From Streptacidiphilus sp041262165 (lineage in GTDB: Bacteria > Actinomycetota > Actinomycetes > Streptomycetales > Streptomycetaceae): 64,000 nucleotides of DNA. Positions 1-8,552 of the stretch are shown here, one piece after another (the stretch's first letter is position 1; every line of letters starts with the position of its first letter). The notes beneath the pieces are model-generated. The model had not been told where the DNA came from, did no database searches, and saw only the letters and a list, made by a program, of their open reading frames with translations. The stretch spans positions 395,429 to 459,428 of the forward strand of contig NZ_JBGCBY010000001.1 in the NCBI RefSeq assembly GCF_041262165.1, written 5' to 3'. The position numbers and the translations under genes are program-made.

Positions 1-2096
1 TCGCCGCGCTCGCCGCGCCGCCACAGGTACCAGCCCAGGGCGGCGACCAGCCGCTGCGCCGTCTCCGCGTCGCCCTGCTGGACGGACCAGCGCAGGGCGG
101 CGATGAGGTTGTCGTGGTCCGCGAGGAAGCGGGCGATCCAGGCGACCTGTCCGGTGACGTAGAGATGGGGCTCGCCCCGCTCGGCGAAGGAGAGAAAGTG
201 CGCCGCGTGTGCGTCGCGGGTGGCGGCGGTCGCGCCGCGGCCGTCCAGCTTCTCCGCGGCGTAGGCGCGGATGGTCTCCAGCAGCCGGTAGCGGCCGCCG
301 GGGGTCCGGCTGACCAGCGACTTGTCGACCAGAGAGGAGAGCGTGTCGAGTACGTCGTCGGCGGGCAGTCCGGTGGTGGGGCAGACCTGCTCGACGGTCT
401 CCAGGTCGGCGCCGCCGGCGAACACCGACATCTGTGCCAGCAGCGTGCGTTCGGGCTTCTCCAGCAGGTCCCAGCTCCAGTCCACGACGGCGCGCAGGGT
501 GCGGTGACGCGGGAGGGCGACCCGGCTGCCGCCGGTGAGCAGGTGGAAGCGCCGGGCCAGGCGCTGGTCGATCTGCGCCGGGTCGAGAGTGCGCAGCCGG
601 GCGGCGGCCAGTTCGATCGCGAGCGGCTGACCGTCCAGGGCGCGACAGATGCGGACGACGGCAGGTAGGTCCTCAGGCCCCGGGTTGTAGCCGGGCCGGA
701 CGGCGGCGGCGCGGTCGGCGAACAGCCGGACGGCGGGGAAGGCGAGCGCCTGATCCAGGCTCAGCAGCTCGTCGTCGTGCGGGTCGGCGGGGAAGCCCAG
801 TGGAGGGACCGGGTGCAACTGCTCGCCGGTGATGCCGAGGGGTTCCCGGCTCGTGGCGAGAACGCGCAGGCCGGGGCAGTCGGCGAGGAGGCGGGCGGTG
901 AGCGCGGCGGCCGCGTCGACCAGGTGCTCGCAGTTGTCCAGGACCAGGAGCAGCAGCCGGTTGCCGAGCGCGGCGACGATCCGGTCCGACGTCTCGGCGA
1001 CCGGGTGTGGGACGGTGCTCGGCCGCTGGGTGGCGGCGGACTCGCGCAGCTGGAGTGTGGTGAGCACGACGGAGGGGATGTCGGCCGGGTTGCTCACTGA
1101 CGCGAGTTCCACCAGCCGGACCTGGGGCAGGGCGCTGGCGGCCGCGGCCTCCAGGGCGAGGCGGGTCTTACCGGTGCCGCCGGGGCCGGTGAGGGTGACC
1201 AGCCGGGAGGTGTCCAGGGCGGAGTGGACAGCGGCGAGATCGGCCTCCCGGCCCAGGAAGCTGGTCAGCGGGGCCGGGAGCGCGGGGTGCGCAGGCGCAG
1301 GCGTCGCCGGTGCGTCGGCGGGCGGCCGGGGCGGGGCGTCGGTGGTGAGGACGGCCAGGTGGGCGTCGCGGAGCAGCGGCGAGGGATCGGCGCCGAGCTC
1401 GTCCGCGACCAGGACGCGGCCCGCCTCGAACACGGCGAGGGCTTCGGTGGTGCGCCCGGCCTGGTGCAGGGCGCGCATCAGCAGGGCCCGAGGGCGCTCG
1501 CGCAGCGGAGCGGCGGCGGTGAGCGACTGCAACTCGCCCAGCAGATCCGGGCCCTGACCTGCGGTCAGCCGGGCTTCGAGCAGGTCCTCGCGGGCGTTCT
1601 CGCGCAGGGCCTCCAGACGGGCGGCGGCCTCGGGGAACCCCGGCACGTCTGCGAGCGCGGGGCCGCGCCAGAGGGCGAGGGCGTCGGCGAGCTGCTGCGC
1701 GGTGGTCTGCTGGACGATGCGCTGCTGGACGACGCGCGGCTGGAGGGTGGGTTGATGGGGGGTGGTGTGCGACGGCGAGGGGCGCACCAGTCGGGTGAAG
1801 CGGTGGACGTCGACCTCCGCGGGGTCGAGGACGAGGCGGTATCCGGCGGGAGTGGCGGCGACCTGGTCGCGGCCGAGCGCGGCGCGGAGCCGGGAGACCA
1901 GCGCCTGCAGGGCGTTGGCAGGATTGGCCGGCCGATCGTCCGGCCACAGGGTGTCGGTCAGGCTGGTCGCGGACACCGGGTGGTCGGCGTCCAGGGCGAG
2001 AGCGGCGAGGAGGACGCGCAGCCGGATGCCGCCGAGATCGACGGGCCTGCCGTCGGCGTCGGTGACCAGAAGCGGGCCGAGCAGTTGTATCCGCAC
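1..2096 (-). CDS. SARP/AfsR-family transcriptional regulator with ATPase domain (C-terminus beyond window)
   Basis: The minus-strand frame is open from a GTG at 2096 to the window edge, giving 698 residues so far. The N-terminus (VRIQLLGPLLVTDADG) is the usual opening of a SARP winged-helix DNA-binding domain. A BTAD helical-repeat domain follows, to about residue 250. An NTPase module then begins with a Walker A motif GPGGTGKT near residue 304 and a Walker B-like LLLLVLDNCEHL. Such proteins activate secondary-metabolite or developmental genes from tandem direct repeats, with the NTPase domain as a nucleotide-dependent switch (family knowledge). A GGAGA lies about 9 nt before the GTG. It is divergent from acpS across 128 bp. 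Its target is not visible here. The fold assignment is secure; the C-terminal repeat domain is missing only because the window ends. Confidence 0.87.
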   Translation of the reverse strand, partial: MRIQLLGPLLVTDADGRPVDLGGIRLRVLLAALALDADHPVSATSLTDTLWPDDRPANPANALQALVSRLRAALGRDQVAATPAGYRLVLDPAEVDVHRFTRLVRPSPSHTTPHQPTLQPRVVQQRIVQQTTAQQLADALALWRGPALADVPGFPEAAARLEALRENAREDLLEARLTAGQGPDLLGELQSLTAAAPLRERPRALLMRALHQAGRTTEALAVFEAGRVLVADELGADPSPLLRDAHLAVLTTDAPPRPPADAPATPAPAHPALPAPLTSFLGREADLAAVHSALDTSRLVTLTGPGGTGKTRLALEAAAASALPQVRLVELASVSNPADIPSVVLTTLQLRESAATQRPSTVPHPVAETSDRIVAALGNRLLLLVLDNCEHLVDAAAALTARLLADCPGLRVLATSREPLGITGEQLHPVPPLGFPADPHDDELLSLDQALAFPAVRLFADRAAAVRPGYNPGPEDLPAVVRICRALDGQPLAIELAAARLRTLDPAQIDQRLARRFHLLTGGSRVALPRHRTLRAVVDWSWDLLEKPERTLLAQMSVFAGGADLETVEQVCPTTGLPADDVLDTLSSLVDKSLVSRTPGGRYRLLETIRAYAAEKLDGRGATAATRDAHAAHFLSFAERGEPHLYVTGQVAWIARFLADHDNLIAALRWSVQQGDAETAQRLVAALGWYLWRRGERG

Positions 2097-2149
2097 GGGG
2101 ACATTCTCCAGGCAACCAGGGGTGCTGTGCCCGGGAGTCGTCGGCGGGA

Positions 2150-2177
2150 CCGGCCTGGATCTCCAGCACCCTACTAG
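2150..2177. repeat. 28-bp CTAG-ended dispersed repeat, solo copy
   Basis: This 28-bp sequence matches the right end of the inverted-repeat element at 51397-51617 at 25 of 28 positions, including AGCACCCT near its end and a terminal CTAG. It lies alone between the divergent regulator and acpS, with no partner arm found nearby. Its end overlaps TAGGCT (2175-2180), a possible -10 hexamer for acpS. It could be a solo end of a decayed mobile element or a conserved intergenic regulatory motif. Confidence 0.6.
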
Positions 2178-2224
2178 GCTGGGCGCGGTATGCGGGACGG
2201 TGGGACGCGGCGAGGAGACGGTTG

Positions 2225-2593
2225 ATGATCATCGGGGTGGGGATCGACGTGGCGGCGATCGATCGTTTCGAGGCATCGCTGCTACGGACCCCGAATCTGG
2301 CCGAGCGCCTGTTCACCGATCAGGAACTGCACCTGCCCAGCGGGGAACGACGCGGCGTGGCCTCGCTGGCGGCGCGCTTCGCGGCGAAGGAGGCGCTGGC
2401 CAAGGCTCTGGGCGCGCCGGCCGGCCTGTCCTGGACGGACGCGGAGGTTCAGTCCCAGGACTCCGGGCAGCCGGTGCTCGCGGTGCGGGGGACGATTGCC
2501 GCGAGGGCGGCGGAGCTGGGCGTTCGGACGTGGCATCTCTCGTTGAGCCACGACGCGGGCGTAGCGTCGGCGGTGGTGATCGCGGAGGGCTGA
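2225..2593 (+). CDS. acpS: Holo-[acyl-carrier-protein] synthase
   Basis: AcpS transfers 4'-phosphopantetheine from CoA to the conserved serine of acyl carrier proteins, activating the fatty-acid (and some polyketide) carrier in the cytoplasm. The 122-residue product has the family length. It shows the N-terminal GVGIDVAAIDRF motif with metal-binding Asp8 and the second motif RFAAKEALAKAL with Lys55 and Glu56. ATG 2225 is preferred over the TTG directly before it because AGGAG sits 8 nt upstream. The stop is followed after 10 nt by the start of nnr, and the stop TGA merges with the nnr ribosome-binding site (TGAGGAGTGG), so the two genes are almost certainly cotranscribed. Nothing odd is seen. 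Confidence 0.96.
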   Translation: MIIGVGIDVAAIDRFEASLLRTPNLAERLFTDQELHLPSGERRGVASLAARFAAKEALAKALGAPAGLSWTDAEVQSQDSGQPVLAVRGTIAARAAELGVRTWHLSLSHDAGVASAVVIAEG

Positions 2594-2603
2594 GGAGTGG
2601 GCT

Positions 2604-4139
2604 ATGCGTTATGCGCACACGGTCGAGCAGGTGCGGGCGGCGGAGGGGGCGCTGATGGCGCGGCTGCCCGAGGGGACGCTGATGCAGCGGGCGGCGGCGG
2701 GGCTGGCCGCGACCTGCGCGACGCTGCTGTCCGATCTGCGCTCCAAGGTCTACGGCAGCCGGGTGGTGGTGCTGGCGGGCAGCGGGGACAACGGTGGTGA
2801 CGCGCTGTTCGCCGGGGCGCGGCTGGCGGCGCGCGGTGCCCGGGTGAGCGCGGTGCTGCTCGCGCCGAGCAGGGTGCACGGCCCGGGGCTGGCGGCCCTG
2901 CGGGCGGCGGGCGGACGCGTGGTGACGGTGGATCAGGCCGAGGGTCGGAAGCAGGGGCTGGCCGAGATCGGGCGCGCGGATCTGGTGCTCGACGGGATCG
3001 TCGGGATCGGCGGCCGGGGCGGGCTGCGGGCCGAGGCGGTGCCGTTCGTCCGGGCGGCGCAGCGGTCGGGCGCCCTGGTGGTGGCCGTGGACCTGCCCAG
3101 CGGGGTCGACGCGGACACGGGCGAGGTCGCGGGTGAGGCGGTGCGCGCCGCGGTGACGGTGACCTTCGGCACGCACAAACCGGGGCTGCTGGTGGACCCG
3201 GGTGCGCAGTACGCGGGCGTGGTGCGACTGGTCGAGATCGGAATCGAGACGCCGGCTCCGGCGCTGGCGGCGCTGCAGCACGCCGACGTGGCGGCGCTGC
3301 TGCCGCGGCCGTCGGCCGAGAGCGACAAGTATCGGCGCGGCGTGGTGGGCATCGCGGCGGGTTCCGCCCGCTATCCAGGCGCGGCCGTGCTCGCCGTTGG
3401 CGCCGCGCTGCACGGCGGGGCCGGCGCGGTGCGGTACGCGGGACCGGCGGCGCGCGAGGTGGTCCGGGCCCATCCGGAGGTCTTGGTGACCGAGGGCGGA
3501 CCCAAGGCCGCCGGGCGGGTGCAGGCGTGGGTGGTCGGCCCCGGCCTGTCGGACGGTGCGGACGCCGAGCGGACGCTGGACGAGGCGCTGTCGGCGGGCG
3601 TGCCGGTGCTGGTCGACGCGGACGGCCTGCGCCTGCTGTCGCGGCGTGGCGCCGCGCCAGCAGGAGCGGGCCTGCTGCTGACCCCGCACGCGGGGGAGGC
3701 GGTGGCGCTGCTCGCGGGCGCGGGCGTGCAGGCCACCAGGGAGCAGGTCGAGGCGGCGCGGCTGACGTATGCCCGGCGACTGGCCGCGCTCTACGACTGC
3801 ACCGTGCTGCTCAAGGGCTCGACCACGGTGGTCGCGGGTCAGGACGGGCAGGTGCGGGTCAATCCGACCGGCACGCCGTGGCTGGCCACGGCGGGGAGCG
3901 GTGACGTCCTCTCCGGCCTGGCCGGGTCGCTGCTCGCGGCCGGGCTCGCGCCCGTCGACGCGGGCTCGGTGGCGGCGTATCTGCACGGGCTCGCGGCCAG
4001 GATCGCTGGGGAGCAGGCGCCCGTCACCGCCTCGGAGGTGGCCGCCGCGCTGCCGGCGGCGTGGCGGGGCGTGACCGGCGCGGGACGGGGCGTGACCGGC
4101 GCGGGGAAAACCGCAGACTCCGCTCCGGATACTCGCTGA
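2604..4139 (+). CDS. nnr: Bifunctional NAD(P)H-hydrate epimerase / ADP-dependent dehydratase
   Basis: This cytoplasmic repair enzyme interconverts R- and S-NADHX/NADPHX (N-terminal YjeF_N domain, about residues 1-215) and dehydrates the S epimer back to NAD(P)H using ADP (C-terminal ribokinase-like YjeF_C domain, about 230-495). Visible motifs are AGSGDNGGDALFAG and DLPSGVDADTG in the epimerase half, and LTPHAGE, LLKGSTTVV and TAGSGDVLSGLAG in the dehydratase half, the last being the nucleotide/catalytic signature with its Asp. At 511 residues it is the usual fused length. The extreme C-terminus contains a short duplicated GVTGAG from a 21-bp direct repeat (about 4066-4107), probably neutral. 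It follows acpS as a second operon gene. Confidence 0.95.
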   Translation: MRYAHTVEQVRAAEGALMARLPEGTLMQRAAAGLAATCATLLSDLRSKVYGSRVVVLAGSGDNGGDALFAGARLAARGARVSAVLLAPSRVHGPGLAALRAAGGRVVTVDQAEGRKQGLAEIGRADLVLDGIVGIGGRGGLRAEAVPFVRAAQRSGALVVAVDLPSGVDADTGEVAGEAVRAAVTVTFGTHKPGLLVDPGAQYAGVVRLVEIGIETPAPALAALQHADVAALLPRPSAESDKYRRGVVGIAAGSARYPGAAVLAVGAALHGGAGAVRYAGPAAREVVRAHPEVLVTEGGPKAAGRVQAWVVGPGLSDGADAERTLDEALSAGVPVLVDADGLRLLSRRGAAPAGAGLLLTPHAGEAVALLAGAGVQATREQVEAARLTYARRLAALYDCTVLLKGSTTVVAGQDGQVRVNPTGTPWLATAGSGDVLSGLAGSLLAAGLAPVDAGSVAAYLHGLAARIAGEQAPVTASEVAAALPAAWRGVTGAGRGVTGAGKTADSAPDTR

Positions 4140-4200
4140 TCACATCTCGGCAAAGCCGGCAACCGTACGGCAGCCGACCCACTCCTATGGGACATCACGT

Positions 4201-4230
4201 GCCGCTCGTGGAGGCGTATCCACGAGCGGC
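4201..4230 (+). terminator. Perfect 11-bp hairpin between nnr and the L,D-transpeptidase gene
   Basis: GCCGCTCGTGG and CCACGAGCGGC form a perfect 11-bp stem around an 8-nt loop, without a T-tract, as is common for terminators in high-GC actinobacteria. It lies 62 nt after the nnr stop but only 26 nt before the next start, so it may instead fold in that gene's 5' leader. Confidence 0.65.
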
Positions 4231-4256
4231 CCCATGTACCCGAAGGCGAGGGTCAG

Positions 4257-4910
4257 TTGAATCCGACGGTGAATCCGGCGTTGAATCCGGCACAGCGGAG
4301 GTCCGCGACGGCGGGCCGGGGAAGTCGCAAGGTCCGGCGGGCGGGAGCGCTGCTGGCCGCCGCAGGGATACTCGCCACGGGCAGCGCCCAGGCCCAGGCG
4401 GAGACAGCGTCGGGAGCCGTCACGCGGCAGCCGGCGCCGGCCGCAGCCGGCGCGTCGCAGGCGGGAGCGTTCCAGGCTGCCGCGGTGAAGGGGACCGCCC
4501 TGGCGAAGCCTGCGGCCGGCCCCGACGCTGCCGGGCTCTGCCCGACCAACCTGGGCCGGATAGCCTGCGTCGACCTCACCCACCAGCGGATGTGGGTGCA
4601 GGTCGGCAGCAAGGTCGTCTTCGGTCCGGTCCAGGTCCGTACCGGCCGGCGCGGGTACGTCACCCGAACCGGCCTCTGGCACATCTACTGGCGTGACCAG
4701 AACCACTACTCGTCGATCTACCACGTCGCCATGCCGTACAGCCAGTTCTTCTCCGGGGGCGAGGCGTTCCACGGCCTCAACGAGCCGATGTCCACGCCGC
4801 CCGGCTCCCACGGCTGCGTCAACATGAACACCTGGGACGCCCGCACCCTGTGGGGCATTCTCAAGCTCCACGACCCGGTCAAGATCTTCGGGCGCAAGCC
4901 CGGTACCTGA
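4257..4910 (+). CDS. Secreted L,D-transpeptidase (YkuD domain)
   Basis: The product (217 aa) has a long basic N-terminus, a hydrophobic segment (about residues 28-45, ALLAAAGILATGSAQAQA) that reads as a signal peptide, an Ala/Pro linker, and a YkuD catalytic domain from about residue 95. The active-site signature SHGCVN with nucleophilic Cys and the upstream FHGLNEP histidine are intact. The family forms 3-3 cross-links between meso-Dap residues of peptidoglycan or anchors other polymers, outside the membrane. TTG 4257 has GGCGAGG about 8 nt upstream; GTG 4269 is an in-frame alternative. An 8-codon frame from ATG 4233 (MYPKARVS) ends with a TGA that overlaps the TTG. It sits beside alr, which makes D-alanine for the same wall. 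Confidence 0.87.
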   Translation: MNPTVNPALNPAQRRSATAGRGSRKVRRAGALLAAAGILATGSAQAQAETASGAVTRQPAPAAAGASQAGAFQAAAVKGTALAKPAAGPDAAGLCPTNLGRIACVDLTHQRMWVQVGSKVVFGPVQVRTGRRGYVTRTGLWHIYWRDQNHYSSIYHVAMPYSQFFSGGEAFHGLNEPMSTPPGSHGCVNMNTWDARTLWGILKLHDPVKIFGRKPGT

Positions 4911-4975
4911 TCACTGCCCCAGCGCCAGGTCGGGTGTTGTCCTCAGCCCGGTGCCGTCTGGGAGAATCACCCGCA

Positions 4976-6160
4976 ATGGAAACTGCGATGCGTGCCGAAG
5001 CCGTGATCGACCTGGCGGCGCTGCGAGGGAACATCCGAGCCCTCCGCGCCAGGACCGGGTCGGCCGCGGTCATGTCCGTGGTCAAGGCCGACGCCTACGG
5101 TCACGGCCTGGTGCCGTGCGCGAGGGCGGCGCTCGACGCCGGGGCGACCTGGCTCGGCGTCGCCACTCCCGAGGAGGCCCTCGGGTTGCGCGCGGCCGGG
5201 ATCACCGCAGAGCAGGCCCGGGTGCTGTGCTGGCTGTGGACCCCGGGAGGGCCGTGGGAGCGGGTCGTCGCCGCGAACGTCGACATCTCGGTCAGCGGCA
5301 AATGGGCGCTGCGGCACGTCCTCGACGCGGTCCGGGCCACCGGCCACCCGGCCAGGATCCACCTCAAGGCCGACACCGGTCTCGGCCGCAACGGCGCCCA
5401 GCCGCACGACTGGCCAGCCCTGGTCGCAGCCGCCCGCGCCGCCGAGGCCGAGGGACTGCTCGCCGTCGTCGGGATCTGGTCCCATTTCGCCTGCGCCGAC
5501 GAGCCGGGCCACCCCGCGAACGCGACCCAGCTCAGCGCCTTCCGCGAGGCACTGGCTGTCGCCGAGGCCCGGGGGCTGCGTCCCGAGGTGCGGCACCTGG
5601 CCAACTCGCCGGCCACTCTGCTCATGCCCGAGACCCACTTCGACCTGGTCCGCGCCGGCCTCGCCCAGTACGGCCTCTCGCCGGTCCCCGAGGTCGGCGG
5701 TCCCGAGGACTTCGGGCTGCGCCCGGTGATGACACTTCAGGCGCAGCTGGCGCAGGTGAAGCAGGTCCCCGCCGGACACGGCGTCAGTTACGGCCACAGC
5801 TACACCACCGCGGGCGAGACGACGCTCGCACTGGTCCCCGTCGGCTACGCGGACGGCATCCCCCGCCACGCCAGCGGCACCGGGCCGGTGTGGATCGCCG
5901 GGAAGTGGCGCACCGTCGCGGGGCGAGTCGCCATGGACCAGTTCGTCGTGGACCTGGGCGGCGACCGTGCCGAGGCGGGTGACCTGGCCGTACTCTTCGG
6001 TCCCGGTGACCGCGGGGAGCCGACGGCCGAGGACTGGGCCCGTGCGGTGGGGACCATCTCGTACGAGATCGTCACCCGGATCGGGGTAAGAATCCCCCGT
6101 AGGTATGTGGGGGCGGGAGCTGCTGGAGCTGCAGCGGCTGCGGAGGGCGGTGACGGATGA
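4976..6160 (+). CDS. alr: Alanine racemase
   Basis: This PLP enzyme converts L- to D-alanine for peptidoglycan. The 394-residue protein is a typical fold-type III racemase: PLP-binding Lys37 within VVKADAYGHG, the catalytic tyrosine (about Tyr272) in GVSYGHSYTT of the C-terminal beta domain, and the conserved AMDQFVVDLG near the end. ATG 4976 has GGGAG 10 nt upstream; ATG 4988 is a possible alternative. The stop overlaps the next gene's ATG (ATGA at 6157), so the downstream hydrolase is translationally coupled. The Ala/Gly-rich tail (GAGAAGAAAAAEGG) is unconserved padding. Confidence 0.96.
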   Translation: METAMRAEAVIDLAALRGNIRALRARTGSAAVMSVVKADAYGHGLVPCARAALDAGATWLGVATPEEALGLRAAGITAEQARVLCWLWTPGGPWERVVAANVDISVSGKWALRHVLDAVRATGHPARIHLKADTGLGRNGAQPHDWPALVAAARAAEAEGLLAVVGIWSHFACADEPGHPANATQLSAFREALAVAEARGLRPEVRHLANSPATLLMPETHFDLVRAGLAQYGLSPVPEVGGPEDFGLRPVMTLQAQLAQVKQVPAGHGVSYGHSYTTAGETTLALVPVGYADGIPRHASGTGPVWIAGKWRTVAGRVAMDQFVVDLGGDRAEAGDLAVLFGPGDRGEPTAEDWARAVGTISYEIVTRIGVRIPRRYVGAGAAGAAAAAEGGDG

Positions 6161-7590
6161 GTAGCACCGATGGGACGTCCGCGACCGCCGGTGCCGTCCA
6201 GCAGGTCAAGGCCGTGGCGGAGTCCGTGGTGGGCGATGTCGCGGCCGGCCGCTGGCGGCGCGCGGGCCTGGTCGGCCTCTCCCTGGGAGTGGTCGCCGCG
6301 GGCGCCGCCGCCGGTGTCGCCGTGGAGCGGCTCACGCTCGGCCGCGACATGCGTCGGCGGGCCGGGGCGGAGTTGGAGGCGGCCGCGCCCTTCGGCTCGC
6401 TGCGCGGGATCCCCCGGACCGTCGCCGCCCCCGACGGCACCGAGCTGTACGTGGAGCTCGACGGCACGGGCTGGGCCGGCAGCTCCGCCGAGCCTTCGCC
6501 CGCCGCTGCGGTGGCCGCCGCCGACGGCGGGTCCGTACCCCGCAAGGGCTGGCTCGGCCGCCTCCGTGCCAACGGCTCCGGGCCCGGGTTCGGCTCCGGC
6601 TCGGGCGCTGCGGGGCCCCTCGGCGGGGTGCTCTCGGGTGTCGGAAGCTGGCTCGGGATGGCCCCCACGCCGCCGCTGACCGTGGTCTTCTGCCATGGCT
6701 ACTGCCTGAACCAGGACTCCTGGCACTTCCAGCGCGCCGCCTTCCGCGACGGACTCCGCCTGGTGTTCTGGGACCAGCGCAGCCACGGCCGCTCCGAGCG
6801 CAGCCGCAGCCACCTGGCCGGGGAGCCAGCCAGCATCGACCAGCTCGGCGGCGACCTCATGGCCGTGATCGACGCCGTCGCCCCCACCGGCCCGCTGGTG
6901 CTGGTGGGCCACTCCATGGGCGGCATGACCGTGATGGCCCTCGCCGACCAGCACCCCGAACTGTTCGCCGAGCGCGTTGCCGCGGTCGCCCTCATCGGCA
7001 CCACCGCGGGCAACTGGAACGGCGTCAGCCTGGGCCTGCCCGCGTACGGCGCGAGGATGCTGCACCGGGTCGCCCCGGGCGTGCTGAAGGCCCTGGGCAG
7101 GCAGCGCGAGCTGGTGGAGCGCAGCCGCCGGCTCGGCAGCGACTTCACCTCGGTCATCTACCGGAAGTTCTCCTTCGGCACCGAGGACGTGGACCCGGCG
7201 GTCGAGCGTTTCGCCCAGAGCCTGCTGGAGGCCACCCCGATCGACGTCGTCGCCGAGTTCTTCCCCGCCTTCGACCTGCACGAGAAGACGGCGGCGCTGG
7301 CGGCGTTCCGGGACGTGCCCACCCTGATCCTGGGCGGCACCCGCGATCTGCTCACCCCGCCCCGGCACAGCGAGGCCATCGCCGCCGAACTGCCGGACGC
7401 CGAGCTGGTCATCGTCCCTGACGCCGGCCACCTGCTGATGCTGGAGCTCCCGGACCTGGTCAACACCCAGCTCGCGCTGCTGCTGGAGCAGGCTGCCCGG
7501 AAGTCGGGCGCGCCGCTGCCGCAGCAGGTACGGGATGTGGCGCTGGGCGCCGACGCCGAGGCGGCGGAGATACCGCTGTCCCAGCCCTGA
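6157..7590 (+). CDS. Membrane-anchored alpha/beta hydrolase
   Basis: This 477-residue protein has a predicted N-terminal membrane segment (about residues 30-50, LVGLSLGVVAAGAAAGVAV) followed by an alpha/beta-hydrolase fold. The triad is visible: nucleophile Ser in GHSMGG, Asp in GGTRDLLTP and His in DAGHLLML. A Gly/Ser/Ala-rich low-complexity insert (about residues 108-165) splits the N-terminal part of the fold. The substrate is unknown; esterase or lipase-type hydrolysis is the family expectation. It is coupled to alr by a 4-nt overlap, the standard neighbourhood in streptomycetes. After the stop come two tandem copies of a 17-bp repeat (about 7587-7620). Confidence 0.9.
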   Translation: MSSTDGTSATAGAVQQVKAVAESVVGDVAAGRWRRAGLVGLSLGVVAAGAAAGVAVERLTLGRDMRRRAGAELEAAAPFGSLRGIPRTVAAPDGTELYVELDGTGWAGSSAEPSPAAAVAAADGGSVPRKGWLGRLRANGSGPGFGSGSGAAGPLGGVLSGVGSWLGMAPTPPLTVVFCHGYCLNQDSWHFQRAAFRDGLRLVFWDQRSHGRSERSRSHLAGEPASIDQLGGDLMAVIDAVAPTGPLVLVGHSMGGMTVMALADQHPELFAERVAAVALIGTTAGNWNGVSLGLPAYGARMLHRVAPGVLKALGRQRELVERSRRLGSDFTSVIYRKFSFGTEDVDPAVERFAQSLLEATPIDVVAEFFPAFDLHEKTAALAAFRDVPTLILGGTRDLLTPPRHSEAIAAELPDAELVIVPDAGHLLMLELPDLVNTQLALLLEQAARKSGAPLPQQVRDVALGADAEAAEIPLSQP

Positions 7591-7677
7591 CCCACCCGAC
7601 GCGCTGACCCACCCGACGCCCTGACCCGGGCACCCGACTCCATCCCGTCCAGCACCTGAAAGGACTCGCTTCGCATC

Positions 7678-8199
7678 ATGGGCAACGTCATCACCGTCAC
7701 CGTGCCCGCCGCCACGGCCATGCAGGACCTCGGACGCACCCTGGCAGCGCTGCTGCGCCCCGGCGACCTGGTGCTGCTCTCCGGCGAGTTGGGCGCGGGC
7801 AAGACGACGCTCACCCGGGGCCTGGGCGAGGGCCTCGGCGTACGGGGCGCGGTCACCTCGCCGACCTTCGTGATCGCCCGGGTCCACCCGCCGTTGGGCG
7901 GCGGCCCGGCGCTGGTCCATGTCGACGCCTACCGCCTCGGCGGCGGGCTGGACCAGATGGAGGATCTGGACCTGGACGTCTCCCTGCCGGACTCGGTCGT
8001 GGTCGTGGAGTGGGGCGAGGGCAAGGTCGAGGAGCTGTCCGACTCGCGCCTGGAGGTGCGGATCGAGCGCGCGCTCGGCGGGGGCGACGCGCCGGTCGCG
8101 GACGCAGGCGCCGACGACGGGCGACGGGTCACCCTGACGGGTCTGGGCTCCCGCTGGTCGGGCGTCGACTGGGGCCCGCTGGTCGCAGCGCACGCCTGA
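7678..8199 (+). CDS. tsaE: tRNA threonylcarbamoyladenosine biosynthesis ATPase TsaE
   Basis: TsaE is the ATPase that, with TsaB and TsaD encoded 1-2 kb downstream, makes the t6A37 modification of ANN-decoding tRNAs. The 173-residue product has Walker A SGELGAGKT (residues 35-43), the switch motif TSPTFVIARVHP, and the HVDAYRL and VVVEWGEG motifs of the family. The C-terminus is a little longer than in E. coli, as usual in actinobacteria. The start ATG 7678 is the only good candidate. It is separated from tsaB by two small genes. Confidence 0.95.
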   Translation: MGNVITVTVPAATAMQDLGRTLAALLRPGDLVLLSGELGAGKTTLTRGLGEGLGVRGAVTSPTFVIARVHPPLGGGPALVHVDAYRLGGGLDQMEDLDLDVSLPDSVVVVEWGEGKVEELSDSRLEVRIERALGGGDAPVADAGADDGRRVTLTGLGSRWSGVDWGPLVAAHA

Positions 8200-8322
8200 T
8201 CCGGTGCTTCAGGTCAGGCCCCGGTTGTTATTCCGACGTGGTGTCGGGAAGATGTTGCGTGTGAGCATTCGGCATGGTCACATGATGCCGAGAGTGAGGT
8301 CTGCCTGACTACGGGAGGCGAC

Positions 8323-8487
8323 ATGTCCGGTACCAGCCCCTGCACGGGGGACGCGCCCGTCAGCATGATCGAGCTGCTGGCCGCCGCGAGAGCCGCCGCC
8401 GCAGTGAGCACGCCGCCGGCCGAGCCCGAGGAACCGGTGGACCGGTCCGAGGACGACCAGGAGCTGGAGCCGTCGGCAGCAGCCTGA
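8323..8487 (+). CDS. Small acidic protein of unknown function (54 aa)
   Basis: A 54-residue frame starts at ATG 8323 with a strong GGGAGG 5 nt upstream. It reads MSGTSPCTGDAPVSMIELL, then Ala-rich, then a Pro/Glu/Asp-rich tail ending in SAAA. Codon third positions are GC-rich as in neighbouring genes. I do not recognise a domain. The amphipathic SMIELLAAARAAAA stretch could be a helix. Short hydrophilic proteins of this kind are often conserved between tsaE and tsaB in this group, but I cannot confirm that here. The 123 nt before it hold a 7-bp inverted repeat (TCGGCAT/ATGCCGA, about 8269-8291). Confidence 0.6.
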   Translation: MSGTSPCTGDAPVSMIELLAAARAAAAVSTPPAEPEEPVDRSEDDQELEPSAAA

Positions 8488-8552
8488 GTCCCTGCGTCCG
8501 GACGCCGGCATCCGGGACTCTGCGGCGGGAATGACTCCGCCGCGGGAATCCG

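Noticed and set aside
4850..4975. Upstream extension of alr overlapping the L,D-transpeptidase gene
   Set aside because: The extension has no racemase similarity, and ATG 4976 has a good ribosome-binding site.
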